DNA of 64,000 nt, taken from assembly GCA_021234155.1 (NCBI GenBank), contig JAJEKV010000112.1, forward strand, positions 2,700,019 through 2,764,018. The letters are read 5' to 3'. Below are positions 47,212-58,601 of the stretch, piece after piece. Origin of the DNA: Isoetes taiwanensis. Its lineage: Eukaryota; Streptophyta; Lycopodiopsida; Isoetales; Isoetaceae. The notes under the pieces were generated by a model that was not told the DNA's origin, searched no databases, and was given only the letters and a program-made list of their open reading frames with translations. How positions within the stretch are numbered: the first letter of the stretch is position 1; each line of letters begins with the position of its first letter. A program made the position numbers and the translations under genes.

Positions 47212-47686
47212 CAGGTCCTAAATGTGAAGGATTTTTCGCCTATTTCACTCACAGGAATTCCATCCTCAGCCATTTTGTTGCTCGATCTTTGGCTTCATTC
47301 TATTCTATGTTGATCATTTATCAGACGTTGCTTTTGGAGCTCTAAATCAAAAGACTCCTCGTGTAGCTGTCTTTCCAGTTAGGCGGTTCGAACATCAGTG
47401 ACTGCCAACACAAGTGACCGACAATTTACTGGCAACAACCTGTTTGGGGCGGTTTTTGGCATATTCTAGGCATATTCTAGCATATACTTCGAATATATCA
47501 AAAACCCACACGAGCGAGGGTTTACATGGCCCAAAAAAACTACGTGGATAACAAATAGAAAACACATGTTGGACGGGATGTTATTTTCCCTCATCCAAGG
47601 GGCAAATACGCCGCTCAGCGGGAATGTTCATTACGTGGCAAAATGCGAATGGGCCTACCCTAAATTTGGCAACCGACATAAAAACA
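47212..47686. repeat. Duplicated promoter segment, VID27-proximal copy
   Basis: Ends about 340 bp before the VID27 ATG and so forms its upstream region. See the partner at 45828. Confidence 0.88.
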
Positions 47687-48025
47687 CGACGGATTTCTTT
47701 TCCGCCACTTCAGCGTAGCCACCGCGTATTCTGCAATCAGATTCAACAGAGTGAAAGCAAAGAAAGCGTCACAGTAGTATGCCCTAGCTCAGAAATTGGC
47801 GCTTCGTTTTCTCCGGTTTTCTTCTCCGCAGGGTCTCCACTACTTCGGCTTTTCGGGATCTTAAAATGAGTTTGGATTGAGAAGAAATGGCACAGTATTT
47901 GGACTAATTCATTGCTTCGAACAAACTCGTCCAGTTCATAGTTTCGCAGTTTTTTTTTGGTCATTTAGAGGCAGGATTAAGCATTTGTGGCCTGGTTGTG
48001 TTGTTTTATCTGAATTTTTGCAAAA

Positions 48026-50192
48026 ATGGGGGCTTCAGAAAGCAGGGAAGGTAATCTGAATGACTCAGATACTGAGGAGGAGGAAGACGAAGAACAGGAT
48101 CGCATTTCACATGCTTCTGATGAAAGTTTTCACAGTGCCGAAGGGGGTTCTACAATCCCAGGCGATTTGAACTTGAAAATGGGTGGATTATCCCTTCGAG
48201 CCAGTGCATCCCGGCCTGCCCAATCTTCTCAATTTTCACAGCGGGCAAAGCTTTACCATTACATCAAAAGCGGCACGCCGCAGGCCAAGTGGATATTGGC
48301 TGACAAAGCTGCTCCATGGGAGTTTGCCAGGGAAGACGGAGAAGAGGAAGATGGCGACTATGAGGAGGGGTCAGATTATAGGGCAGAAAAGAAAGGTTAT
48401 GACAGTTGGGTGTTGCAGATAGGGCGTCGGGTTAAGTGCAGAGTGGATCAGAGGCTGCAAATGAGGTTTTTCGACGAGCAAATGCGTGTAGATTTTGTCT
48501 TCCAAGGAGTCTGGGCCATGAAATTCATGAATACGGAGGATTTTAACGACTTCAAGCATGAATTTCAGAATTGTTTGTTTGAGAATATTTACTTCCTTGA
48601 AGCAACAGAGGAGAACAAACTGAAGATCTTTGGAAAGGAATTTATAGGATGGCTAAAACCTCAGGAGGCTGACGAAGCTATATGGGAAGATGCAAAGGAA
48701 AATTTAGAGCAGCCCCCAGTGCAAGAGCTAAAGGAAAGCCAAGTAGAGCCCATGGAAGAAGGTATCAGGTCCCTCACTTTGGGGGCCTTAGGCAATAGTT
48801 TTCTTGTGGGGGATTCAAAGATAGAGGCTTACAGAAACACACCAACAGGCTTGCAAGGTAAGGGTATTTCTGTTCGTTTCAAGGACAAAAGTCCAAGTAG
48901 TTTCATATCACCAAAAAAAGCCATTCTCATGAAAGGAGAAACCAACATGATGTTCATGAGTCCCATGAAGGAGGGAAAACCACATGCTGCAGGAGTCCAC
49001 CAACTTGACATAGAAACAGGGAAGATTGTCACTGAATGGAAATTTGAAAAGGATGGCACTCCTATTTCAATGAGGGACATGACAAATGACAGCAAAGGCG
49101 CACAACTTGATTCTTCATTATCCACTTTCTTAGGCTTGGATGACAACAGGCTCTGTAGATGGGATATGCGAGATCGGCGTGGAAATGTCCAAGACCTTGT
49201 AAGTCCAGTGTTAAACTGGGCAGATGGTCATCAGTTTTCCAGAGGGACCAACTTTGAATGCTTTGCTTCAACAGGGGATGGTGGCATTGTGGTTGGTTCT
49301 AAGGATGGAAAAGTTAGGTTGTATGGAACAACCTCAATGCGCCAAGCCAAGACAGCATTCCCTGGATTGGGTTCTCCAATTACTCATGTGGATGTTACCT
49401 ATGATGGAAAATGGGTGCTTGCTACAACTGATACATACATGATTCTTATTAGCACAGTCTTCATCGACAAGGATGGAAAAATGAAGAATGGATTTACAGG
49501 GCGAATGGGAAACAGAATTGCAGCACCAAGGTTGCTCAAGCTTACTCCAGTTGATGCGCATCTGGCAGGCAAAAATCAAAAGTTCCATGCTGGTCATTTC
49601 TCTTGGGTAAGCCATGCTCTGCTTTCTGGAATAACTTAGATTTATTGACTACGGTTAGCTGTTTAATTTCACGGGCCTAAAATTTTTGCAAATTTAGTTG
49701 ATAAGTTATGCCATTCCCCAGTTGCCTTCATTCCTAGGACTCTTGTTAGTTTTGGAGCATTGTTGAGTTGACACAGGCATTCTGTTGTCTAGAATTTTAC
49801 AGTATCAGCATAACTTCCCATTTGCAAGTTCTTTACCTTGATTTGATGTCTCCTTAGCATGCTGTATATATATTTCGTTTTAAATTAAGATCAATCAGGT
49901 ATTAACTTTAATTTTTCTGCAGGTGACTGAAAGTGGCAAAGAAGAGCGACATCTGGTTGTCAGTGTTGGCAATTTTACCGTCATCTGGGACTTCAGTCGT
50001 GTGCGGCAGAGTAATCATAAATGTTATAAATCTGCAGATGGTCTCAAAAGTTGCTACTGCTATAAAATTGTTCCCAAAGACGAGTCCATTGTAGACAGCA
50101 AGTTTATGCACGAGAATTTTCATACTGGCAGGTCACCAGGTGCACCTCTTGTTGTTGCAACGCCAAGCAAAGTCTCATCATTTAATATCTAA
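48026..50192 (+). CDS. VID27: VID27-like protein, intact two-exon gene
   Basis: Exon 1 is 48026-49606 and exon 2 is 49923-50192, joined by a GT..AG intron to give 616 residues. This is close to plant VID27-like proteins. The family was named for a yeast gene linked to vacuole import and degradation; its plant role is not established. The N-terminus MGASESREG has Gly2 and Ser6, a good N-myristoylation signal, followed by an acidic stretch ([12 protein letters not shown]). The middle holds a PH-like region (about 70-210). The C-terminal half is beta-propeller-like, with [38 protein letters not shown] and [19 protein letters not shown], ending [17 protein letters not shown]. The start is the only Met giving the myristoylation motif. 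The gene is convergent with the PPR gene. Confidence 0.94.
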
Positions 50193-50626
50193 TTGCAGAT
50201 ATAACCCATCAGACATGATCCAAATTTGTTATAAACTAATCAGCTCATGGCCATGAGTCCACCTTGCATATTTGTGTATTTCTTATGTAATTTGTTATAA
50301 ACAAGAACGGCAGAGTCCTGCCTACGTGATAATTAAACAAGTTTGGTTACAAGGATGGTATTCCACATTACATTCTGTTCCTTAGATGTTGTTTGCAATC
50401 TTCATGCCTCCACAGTGTATCTTTATGTCAGACTTTTTATGTATTGGTTACCATAAAACTCGTGCAGCATATGTGCCATTGCATGGTGTCAATTCTCAAC
50501 GAACCACAGAAATGGATATTTTACCATGTATGATTACAAGTTAAAATGTTCTAGAACAGACCTCAAAGAATAGAAAATTTAACAATATACCACCAAAGCA
50601 AGTTTTGCCTGTGTATTAATTGTGTG
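50193..50626. other. Convergent 3' region between VID27 and the PPR gene
   Basis: 434 bp between opposing stop codons. It should hold both 3' UTRs; nothing else is seen. Confidence 0.6.
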
Positions 50627-52424
50627 CTACACCTGAAATAAATTTTGTATATAGGCTTGAGAATAGGCAGAGGAATCAATATCGTCCAATCCCAATGGCA
50701 AACCATCACTCACGGGCCATTCTGATTGCTCAGGTTCTCTATATAAGGTGCTAAGCAAACCCAACCATAATTTTGAAGAAGGTTCAAATGAGACATTTTT
50801 CATAAAATCATCTGCCTCATCTAGATGTCCAGCACGTCCTAAAAGATCAACTATGCAAGCAAAGTGTTGTTCGATTGGCGTAATCAAATACATGCTACCC
50901 ATTGATATGAAATGGAAAATGCCCTCCGTCACCATACCTGCATGACTGGTTGCAAATAAAATGCCAATCAGTGTAATCTTGTTTGGTTTTAAACCTGCCC
51001 TTCGCATACATTGGAAGAGTTCAAAAGCTTTAGAAGAACGCCCATGTTGTGCAAATGCAGCTATAATTGCAGTCCAAGAAATAATATCCGGGTTCCTCAT
51101 GTTGTCAAAAACGCTTCTTGCACTCTCCAAACTCCCACACTTGCTATACATATTGATAAGAGCTGTTCCTAAGATATCATCTATATTAATACCTAAATTT
51201 GTAACATAAGCATGGGCCTGTTTTCCAACATCTAAATCTCCCATTATTGCAAGCACATCAAGCATACCAACAATTGTGACATGGTTTGGTGTTAAGCCTT
51301 GTACACAGAGTGCTTGAGCTAGTTGGAAAACCTCTTTTCCATATCCATGCTGGGCATAAATTGCAAGCATAGTATTCCATGAAACCAGATCGGTTGGCCA
51401 AATATTATCAAATGCCATGTACGCATATTTTACACAACTACACTTTCCATACATGTTGACAATGGCAGATCCTACTATTGGGTCTGATTGGAATGACTTG
51501 GTCAATATATAAGAATGAAGAAATTTACCTCCACCAAGGGACATAAAGGTCGAACAAACATCAAGAAGCGTGATAAAAGTGATTTTGTTGTCATCCAATC
51601 CTTGTAACTGCATACTATAGAAGAGTTCAAGGGTTCTATTAGCATGACTATACTGAGCATATGCTGCAATCATGGCAGTCCATGATACGACATTTTTACG
51701 CAGCATCTTGTCAAACACCTCTGCAGCATTGTCTATGCTCCCACATTTACAGTACATATTGATGAGCGCATTCTTTACAACCACATCTATGCCAAGCACC
51801 TCTTTCATTATGCTAGCATGGATGTGCTTGCCTTCTTGATGAACAACCAAGGCTTGAACATGTTGTCAATATAATGCTAAAGATAAATTTGTTTGGACAC
51901 ACTCCTTCAACTAGCATTTGTTTATACATAAGCAAAGCTTTTCTATTACTACCATCCTGAGCATATGCTGAAATGATGATACTCCAGGAAAATACATTTC
52001 TAACAAAAATCTTGTCAAATACTTCACTAGCATTTTGTAAATTATCACATCTTCTATACATCTCCATGACATGATTCCCTAGAAATCTGTCTCCATCCTG
52101 CCTGGTTTTGACAATGCAGGAATGGATTTGTTTGCCTATTGCTGAAGCTTTCTCGTTACTGCATCCTTTTAATAAAGCAGCATAGGCATCTGATGTAAGT
52201 GTAACTCCATTTAAAGTTTGCACGGGTGAGGGCCTACTTACTGCTTTAGAGCTGAATTGCCCAAAACCTTCGCTTCTTTTCTCTGAAAAACATTGACAGG
52301 GAGCCAAGGGTGAATGCAAAAAGGATTCTACTTCTGTATTGCTTTTGCAAATCGTTTCCTTGTTGCTATATGCCACGAAGATCCATCCAAAATTCTGCGG
52401 CACTAGAGGTGAAGTGACCTCCAT
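50627..52424 (-). pseudogene. PLS-class pentatricopeptide repeat (PPR) protein with one frameshift
   Basis: The N-terminal frame (52424 down to about 51850) and the C-terminal frame (about 51850 down to 50627) together give an intronless protein of about 600 residues. Typical PLS repeats follow one another: IGKQIHSCIVKTRQDGDRFL, NVFSWSIIISAYAQDG, KNVVSWTAMIAAYAQ, ALINMYSKCGSLESARSVFD, PDIISWTAIIAAFAQHGRSS and HFACIVDLLGRAGHLDEADD. It ends in a degenerate E-like tail without DYW. Such proteins bind organelle RNA for editing or processing. At 51845-51853 a one-base gain in CCTTGGTTG breaks the frame inside the CSSL..GKHIHA repeat. If that is an assembly error the gene is intact; otherwise it is a young pseudogene. 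Confidence 0.88.
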
Positions 52425-52673
52425 CGGGGATGTGATAACCTAAACTATGGTGCTTAAGTAAACAAAACAGCTTACCTCATGTCTATAGACATCCATATCC
52501 ATTCCCCGATCGTAACCCACCGGTAGGTGGAAATTCTCCTGTATGCCTGTGCAGATTATCTTTTGTAAAAGAGAAAACATAGAAATTCGCATGTCAAAGA
52601 CTCAGCCCTATGAATGAATGGCATATATTTAATTGATCTTGCTCACTTAGGGCCCTAAATGGCCATGGAGCGC

Positions 52674-53111
52674 TTAAGTACAATGAGAGTCAATTTGAAG
52701 TAGCAACTTATGGTGTGAATCCACCATCATTAAGTATTGACCTAGACTAAGGTAAGATTCTGAAAATAAGGATCTAAAACTAGAGAATTGAAAGCTGAAC
52801 CTAGCTCTGATGTCACTATAAGCTAAGCAATGAACGAATACATGGTCTTCATCTTCAACCTCCCCTGCATCACATAACCTGCAAACTCGCTCTTCCAATG
52901 GAACTTTTCGCCACCTCCCAGTCTCTATCTCCAACCTATGAGTACTTGTCCGATACCTTGCCATAATCTGCTTTAGTGATCTCGAAATGTCCGCCACCAA
53001 ATAGCCCTGAGGCGCATATTCATGCAAGGGGTTAACATGCAACAAATAATGCTTCATTCTGCTTCCCGGGTCTTGCCATAATCTTTCAATAGCCAAATTT
53101 TCCAAAAGCAA
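52674..53111 (-). pseudogene. LINE retrotransposon ORF2 C-terminal (zinc-finger) fragment
   Basis: A 145-codon minus frame reads RTSTHRLEIETGRWRKVPLE, then ERVCRLCDAGEVEDEDHVFV and HCLAYSDIR. The CxxC..HxxxxC arrangement is the zinc-binding motif (zf-RVT) at the C-terminus of plant LINE reverse transcriptases and related derivatives. The reverse-transcriptase core is not adjacent, so this is a truncated 3' portion. It carries no stop over 145 codons and may be fairly recent. Confidence 0.75.
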
Positions 53112-53509
53112 CCTTCCTTTTTACATCTAGGCCAATTGCCTACATGTATCCCCCATTTTCCTGCCCATGTCATAACATCATACAACCATCCACTCTGCTC
53201 AGAAGCCTGCATAGCTAGATGTGGCAGTCGATCTGGAGACTGATCCCGAACACGGTTTACATAATTAATGGTTTGAAAAAGCGACTAACATTTAATTTTG
53301 TAAGAAAATTAAAGTTTTTCCAAATTAAAATGTACAACAATGACTTCTTCAGCAAGATCTATAATGTTTGCCCGATCAAGAACCGTACTTTTAGAACATA
53401 AGATTTGTGAAGGTTAAAGGGGGTATTGGTATGCAAATACGTATAAAGATGACAATGGCATCTAGCTTTTGGGAAGGAGGTTTTTTTTTGCTTTGGCAAA
53501 GGTGGGGGG

Positions 53510-54916
53510 ATAGGGCAGTGCATGCTGATGCCATAGATGACGATGAAGCAAGAGGTTTCTAAATTTGGTCGACGGGGGTGTCGGCAGCCTCCTGCGGTTG
53601 GAATTGAGGCCGCCCCTATCCATTTCAGCAAGCACCAATCAGGAATGACCTGCATCAAATGGGTGAGCGCCTTCCTGATTCCGGTTTCTTTTCTAAGTTT
53701 TGCCTTGGAGAAGGAGTCTTCTGCAGACCACCTTCATGTCCAATCTGTGCTACAAGACATCTGGGGCCTTAAATAAGGCCATAAAGAAAAATTTCAATTG
53801 GGCATCCAAACCAGCTGGTGTTGTCCTAGTGTGCAAAGTGCTCAAGAACAACCGATTGCACTGCTTTGAGAGCATGCTCGGGTACTGTATGAAGGATGTA
53901 GGTAAGGTACACTATTCTTGTCTCCATACATCTCTGAATTCATGATTTTGAAGGGGAAGGACTTGTATCTGAGGTGGGGCGCTGGGACACCAAATGTTTA
54001 TGTGTATTGGACAACAGAACCACGTTGAATAAAATGACTCACTTTGTGTTTTATCACAAAGGTCGGATACTCACTCCTAGCTTAATGTTTACTATTTGCA
54101 GGATGCTGAGGATTGGGAAGTACACTTTGAGTAGTAGCTGGATCATTCCCTCCAATAATGCTCATGTCAATGAGCACAGGGTGCGTGCTACATGGAGGGT
54201 TCTGCTGAACCCCGCCCATTGCATGCCATTTGATGTAAGGACCATCCTCTTTGGTTTGCCTGCAGGGTATATGGCAGTGGAACAGAATGGTCTTGGGCAT
54301 CAGAGGTACTAGGATGACTCCGTGCCATCAGATGAGAGGGACTGTAACTTTGAGGATCTTGGTGATCCATCCTTTAGGCCTGAAGTAGAAATTCCAGATC
54401 ATGGTGTGGATTACATCTCCATTCACACTGGGGACCACACTATAGCTGTTGGGTGATTCCCTGTGTGATTTTTTTGCTTATACAACTACAGTTGCGTCTT
54501 TGTTTTGTTTTTCTTCAGCAAAGCTTGTGGTGGTGACACGTTCTTGTAGGATTGGAATGGAAGACGATGGGAATACCATGGGTGAGATGGGCCACTCGGT
54601 TGTGAGTTTGGATCCCTCTCTTATTAGTTCTACAATTGATGCATCCCGACCTAGTTCTCAGGTTTATCCTCCAGAGGCTGAGCAAGTTTTCAATGCAGAG
54701 GAGTTCATATCTAGTCTTATCCAAGTTGGTACAGAGGCCCACAGGATTGTAGCTTCACTTAGGATCTTAAGGAGATAGGCGACCGGTTTCTATCTTTTGC
54801 AATTGACTCGGCAATCTCTAGTGTTGCTTGGGAGCAACTTGCTGCTCCATTGTCTGAGCTACATGCACGTATATCAAGGTTTTTAGAAGCTTTCCCTACA
54901 ACTACCTTACTGTAAC
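53510..54916 (+). mobile_element. Decayed HUH-endonuclease (Rep) element
   Basis: Four plus-strand open segments in shifting frames read as one protein. 53537-53773 contains FALEKESSADHLHVQ, an HUH motif (HLH, codons 53729-53737) in the context usual for Rep nucleases. The next frame has FNWASKPAG, LHCFESMLGYCMKDVGKVHY, with YCMK (53883-53894) fitting the catalytic YxxK motif. Later frames give DLYLRWGAG, then GRILTPSLMFTICRMLRIGK, SSSWIIPSNN and RATWRVLLNP, and an acidic end near 54455. After a possible intron (54454-54519) a further frame encodes VFNAEEFISSLIQVGTEAHR and an amphipathic tail to 54916. HUH nucleases nick and join DNA in rolling-circle replication or transposition. Frameshifts show this copy is dead. 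Eukaryotic Replitron-like transposons are the best analogy I can offer. No helicase domain is seen. Confidence 0.65.
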
Positions 54917-55640
54917 TTTAAAATTCGTGCCAAGGTTGTAAAGGAAAAGTAGAACTTGAACCTAAGTTCTCATGGGGTTTTTCCCATACGGCAACCCGCG
55001 TGTTGTCAGAACCATTTAGGTGGTCGATTAAGTTTTCACTCATACGATCCATATAAAATTGCTAGTTTTTAGACCGAAGTAAAATAAAACAAGACAAACA
55101 TTTTAAAGAAGAAAAGCATTCTAGGGTTAATAAATTTCTTACTAGAGATGCAAGAGACAAATATTGTGCAAGTTTTAAACTCTCGATTTCTGCTTAGGGC
55201 CTAATAATCTTGTGTTATTGCTAGCATGGAGAGACATTCCCATTGTTAAACCAAGATTAGGTAATGACATCTAGGATGCTACACCCTCTAGAAGATTTAC
55301 CATGCATGTGTAATGATATCCAGGATGCGTACACCCACGAGAAGATTTACAATGCAAGTAAAGATGCATGTGTAATGATATCCAGGATGCGTACACCCAC
55401 GAGAAGATTTACAATGCAAGTAAAGTGGGAAACACTGGGGAATAATCCTTCGTCAATGTGAAATATTGGCATCAACAGTTAGCCACTACACCAGCATGGC
55501 TGCAGCAGGGAGAACATTAGTTAACACTATCTGGAGTGATGCCCTTATGTTGTACAATTCAAAAAAATGTGTTGCAAAGAAGAGCCTCTCCATGATATCC
55601 ATATCCTGAGGTGTTGTCTAGAATTGAACTCTTTATATTG
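54917..55640. other. Spacer with a tandem repeat; no gene recognised
   Basis: AT-rich, contains the 62-bp tandem repeat listed next. Confidence 0.5.
55262..55425. repeat. 62-bp tandem repeat, two full copies and a partial
   Basis: Units 55302-55363 and 55364-55425 are identical. A more diverged partial copy precedes them at about 55262-55301. Confidence 0.92.
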
Positions 55641-55649
55641 GAACTCAGA

Positions 55650-55810
55650 GTAATTTCAACCAGTTCTGTAAGTTCATGTTCAGCATGAGCAAAAGAAGCT
55701 CCCTTTCCAAAAACAATAAAAGGTTTTTTAGCTTCTTCGTGCAGTTCAATGACATTATCAAGCTCTGAACTTTGGATTTGTTGATCAAGCACATTCTTAG
55801 TCCAGGTTGG
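55650..55810 (-). pseudogene. Oxalyl-CoA decarboxylase exon fragment
   Basis: The minus frame contains KNVLDQQIQSSELDNVIELH, then EEAKKPFIVFGKGASFAHAE and HELTELVEIT. This matches the central domain of thiamine-diphosphate-dependent oxalyl-CoA decarboxylase, where PLIVFGKGAAYSRAEDEL is conserved. The enzyme decarboxylates oxalyl-CoA to formyl-CoA in oxalate breakdown. Only about 50 codons survive, then unrelated sequence follows. No cofactor-binding or active-site region is present. It lies just beyond the SYP61 stop codon, in the same orientation. Confidence 0.7.
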
Positions 55811-55944
55811 CGTACATCTCTATGGATTTTAAAACTTCATATCAGTCAGGATTCTAGTACATTTTAATATTGATATAACCCATGCCGCTTACACAATTTG
55901 CACAAGCTGAAATGATTTAACTTCCTCGAATGAATGTACTACTA

Positions 55945-57945
55945 TCAGGTAAAGAAAACAAGATAAACAAGTATCAGCAACAACACAACCAAAAACACAA
56001 TGAGCATTAACTGCCCCTTTATTCCAGCTTTTCGAATAACATGTGCCATTTTTTTCTGCAATGTAGATATACAATCAATCAGGAATCCGAATATAAAAAA
56101 GGAATAGTTTAGCTTCCCACCTGGACAAAATCAAGACGATTTGCAGTACTGTCCATGTCTCTGCTGAGCTCCTCAAGGATTACATCCTGTATGTAGGGGT
56201 TGTTTAGAATTTGTCAGCAAGCATCAAACATTTATGACAAGTGACAGCATACCTGGTGGTTCAGTTCTTCATGAATTGTTATCCCAAGTCCCCCCAATCT
56301 TACCACACTTGCACTCAGCTCATCAAGCTCTTGATCTTGTTCCCTTAAAACATTACCGAAACAATAAGATTTATACACAAAAAATCATTTCAGCCATAAC
56401 CAGTAAGAAATTTTAAATACATTAGTAGATTATTTGACAAGAACACAAAACATACTTGATAATAAGTGCTTGTCTATCCGACTCAGAATACACAAAATCG
56501 TCATTTTCATCCACAATTGCTCGATTAGGTTTAGGGCCAGGACCATCCTGCATCCTCGTTGATTCACGGCGCTTGGTTTGGTTTTGCATATCGTTATTCT
56601 TATCAAGGCCACCACGTAGTGTCTTCCTTGTGGAGGTTATCTGAAAGAAAGAAAGGAAAATGCTTAGTTCCACTAATGTATATATCAAAATTTGTAGAAT
56701 AGCCAAAACTTACCTGCTCCTTTGTGGAATTTGTCCATTTCTTTCGCTTCCCAATTTCAGCATTGTCGATTCCAAATCTTGCAGGATCCTGCTCTGCCAT
56801 CGCAATTGCCCTATTGAGCTCATCCACCTTCAAACGAAAACAGCGCCCCTCAACAATGGCAGATGAAACATATCCGTACGTCAATCCAGCAAATCTGCAG
56901 TTAACCAAACTCATTTCAAAGGCTGAGCTACTGTCACTTAAGGCATGCAGTGTTTCGTTTTCTGAAGGATCATATATAGTTGCCAAGGAGACACGATGGA
57001 TGGCCTAGGTCTGTCTCTCACACAATTACCTACCTGCCATTCAAGGCTATCGCATGCTGAAATTAATTCTCTGTGTAAAGCAATATGCTCTTCTGATCCA
57101 GCAGAAAGAGCTTGCCATCGGAAAAATTTGTCCTGTACTTTGTCTACCTGCCAACAATGAAACATGTGCTGCCATCAACAAGTAATTTTAACCAGGAAAG
57201 TTGCAATTTGAAGTAGTAAGATCTATGCTTCCAAGATGTCAGCTACATCAATCATCAACTAGGCCGGCCTAGAATAAACTTACAATCAGAAACAATTGTA
57301 TTATGCCAATAAGCCATGCAAGAGGAATCACAATGTGTCCATCCACGACCTTAGCATTTTTGTCCCTATCATGCTTCCCAGTAATCTACTTTAAACTGAT
57401 CAACAGATCTCATCATGGTGGCAGCAGGAAAAGCAAATGACTACGTAATTGCTGTAGTTTTCCACCTACTCTCTCCATAGAATGTTAGGCAACTGGTTTG
57501 ACTCAATCTCCTATAGAAGTATGACAATGATTGACATTCCTACTCTTAACATGGTGTTATGTATCCTTTGTTGACATTTTCTCAAAGAAAGTTTAGCTGA
57601 ATGGAAGGCTTTTGTTGTCTTGTAAGCTGATGCCTGATAATCCTTCATCCCAATGGGTTAAGAGAAAGGGGTAAAGTTGATTGGGAGAATATGTAGAATA
57701 ATATGTGAAACCCCCGCCTAAGCAAATTATGAGTATGATGCCCACGCAAACTACAATAAACAGATCTAACAAATACCACAACTGCAGGATCGAAATGGCC
57801 GCAAACTACGTTGAAACCAGCACAAGATCTAAAAAGCTAAGTTCCAAAAAGGTTTTTAAGCGACGACAATAAAACCGGAGGATAGAAAGCTTACAGAGTC
57901 CTGGATTTCCTCCTTCACGAGATAGAAGGGATCTGCTGCCGACAT
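55945..57945 (-). CDS. SYP61: SYP61-type Qc-SNARE (syntaxin 6/10 family), intact
   Basis: Seven exons on the minus strand: 57945-57895, 57147-57034, 56827-56714, 56640-56456, 56343-56253, 56186-56121 and 56055-55945. They give 243 residues, as in Arabidopsis SYP61 (about 245). All introns are GT..AG and all phases agree. The N-terminal syntaxin-6 domain starts MSAADPFYLVKEEIQDS and includes KFFRWQALSAGSEEHI and FGIDNAEIGKRKKWT. The SNARE motif (about 155-210) runs EQDQELDELSASVVRLGGLG to STANRLDFVQKK. A C-terminal membrane anchor (about 222-242) ends LVFFT. SYP61 acts at the trans-Golgi network and early endosome in fusion with VTI12 and SYP4x partners. The ATG is in an AAACT-ATG-TCG setting; the gene upstream is divergent. 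Confidence 0.95.
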
Positions 57946-58565
57946 AGTTAAATGCTCGCGTCGGCGTGGTGGAACTACAGATCGGGCCGGAGATATGTTA
58001 CAACAAGCACCTAAACATGATTAAAGACAAGAAATAGAGAGCTGCGAACAACCCTATTTTTGTTAACTAACCCAGATAATTGGAGAGAATTTTTGAGGTT
58101 GCGCAAAGGGCAAACCTCTAGGAGGTGGGGCGATGGAATATATTATTTGTACCGCTGGATGTGCCGTTTTGACGGTGTGGATGATATTCCCAGAATATAT
58201 TATTTGTACCGCTGGATGTGCCGTTTTGACCGTGTGGATGATATTCCCATGTCAAGGTAAGTGGGTCTAGATTCCTGCCTGATTCAAGAATGAAAACTAG
58301 AATCCAGTCATTGCTTAGTGGAAACTGGAAGGGGGAGGGCATTCTTGCTAGCCCTCTGACCTGCAGAATCCGGTCGCGCCTCAACAGTGCTCCCAGATTC
58401 TACAGGTCAGCCCTAGCCCTTGCCCTTCCCGTTCCACATTACGTAGCATTATGTGAAGTTCCTTCACCTTGGTTTTGCGTCGATGCTCGTTAGGCTGCGT
58501 TAGGGCATCATCCCGCCATCAAAGTAGTAGCCGAAGGAAAGCGCTACTCTGAGATCTGGACTACA
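57946..58565. promoter_or_regulatory. Possible bidirectional promoter region of SYP61
   Basis: About 620 bp between the SYP61 ATG and a possible plus-strand start at 58566. It contains the 60-bp tandem duplication below. No clear TATA box was identified. Confidence 0.35.
58136..58252. repeat. 59-bp tandem duplication
   Basis: AATATATTATTTGTACCGCTGG begins both units (58137 and 58196). They differ at one or two positions (ACGGTG/ACCGTG). Confidence 0.93.
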
Positions 58566-58601
58566 ATGGACTACAAGAATCTCAAGGATGAAGATTCAAA
58601 G
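58566..58601 (+). CDS. Possible first exon of an unidentified gene
   Basis: ATG followed by 11 codons (MDYKNLKDEDSK) ends exactly at a strong donor (AAG|GTAAAT). It is divergent from SYP61. No downstream exon was recognised, so this is tentative. Confidence 0.25.

Noticed and set aside
55262-55425. CRISPR-like repeat array
   Set aside because: Units are directly abutting 62-bp tandem copies without spacers, and the genome is eukaryotic.
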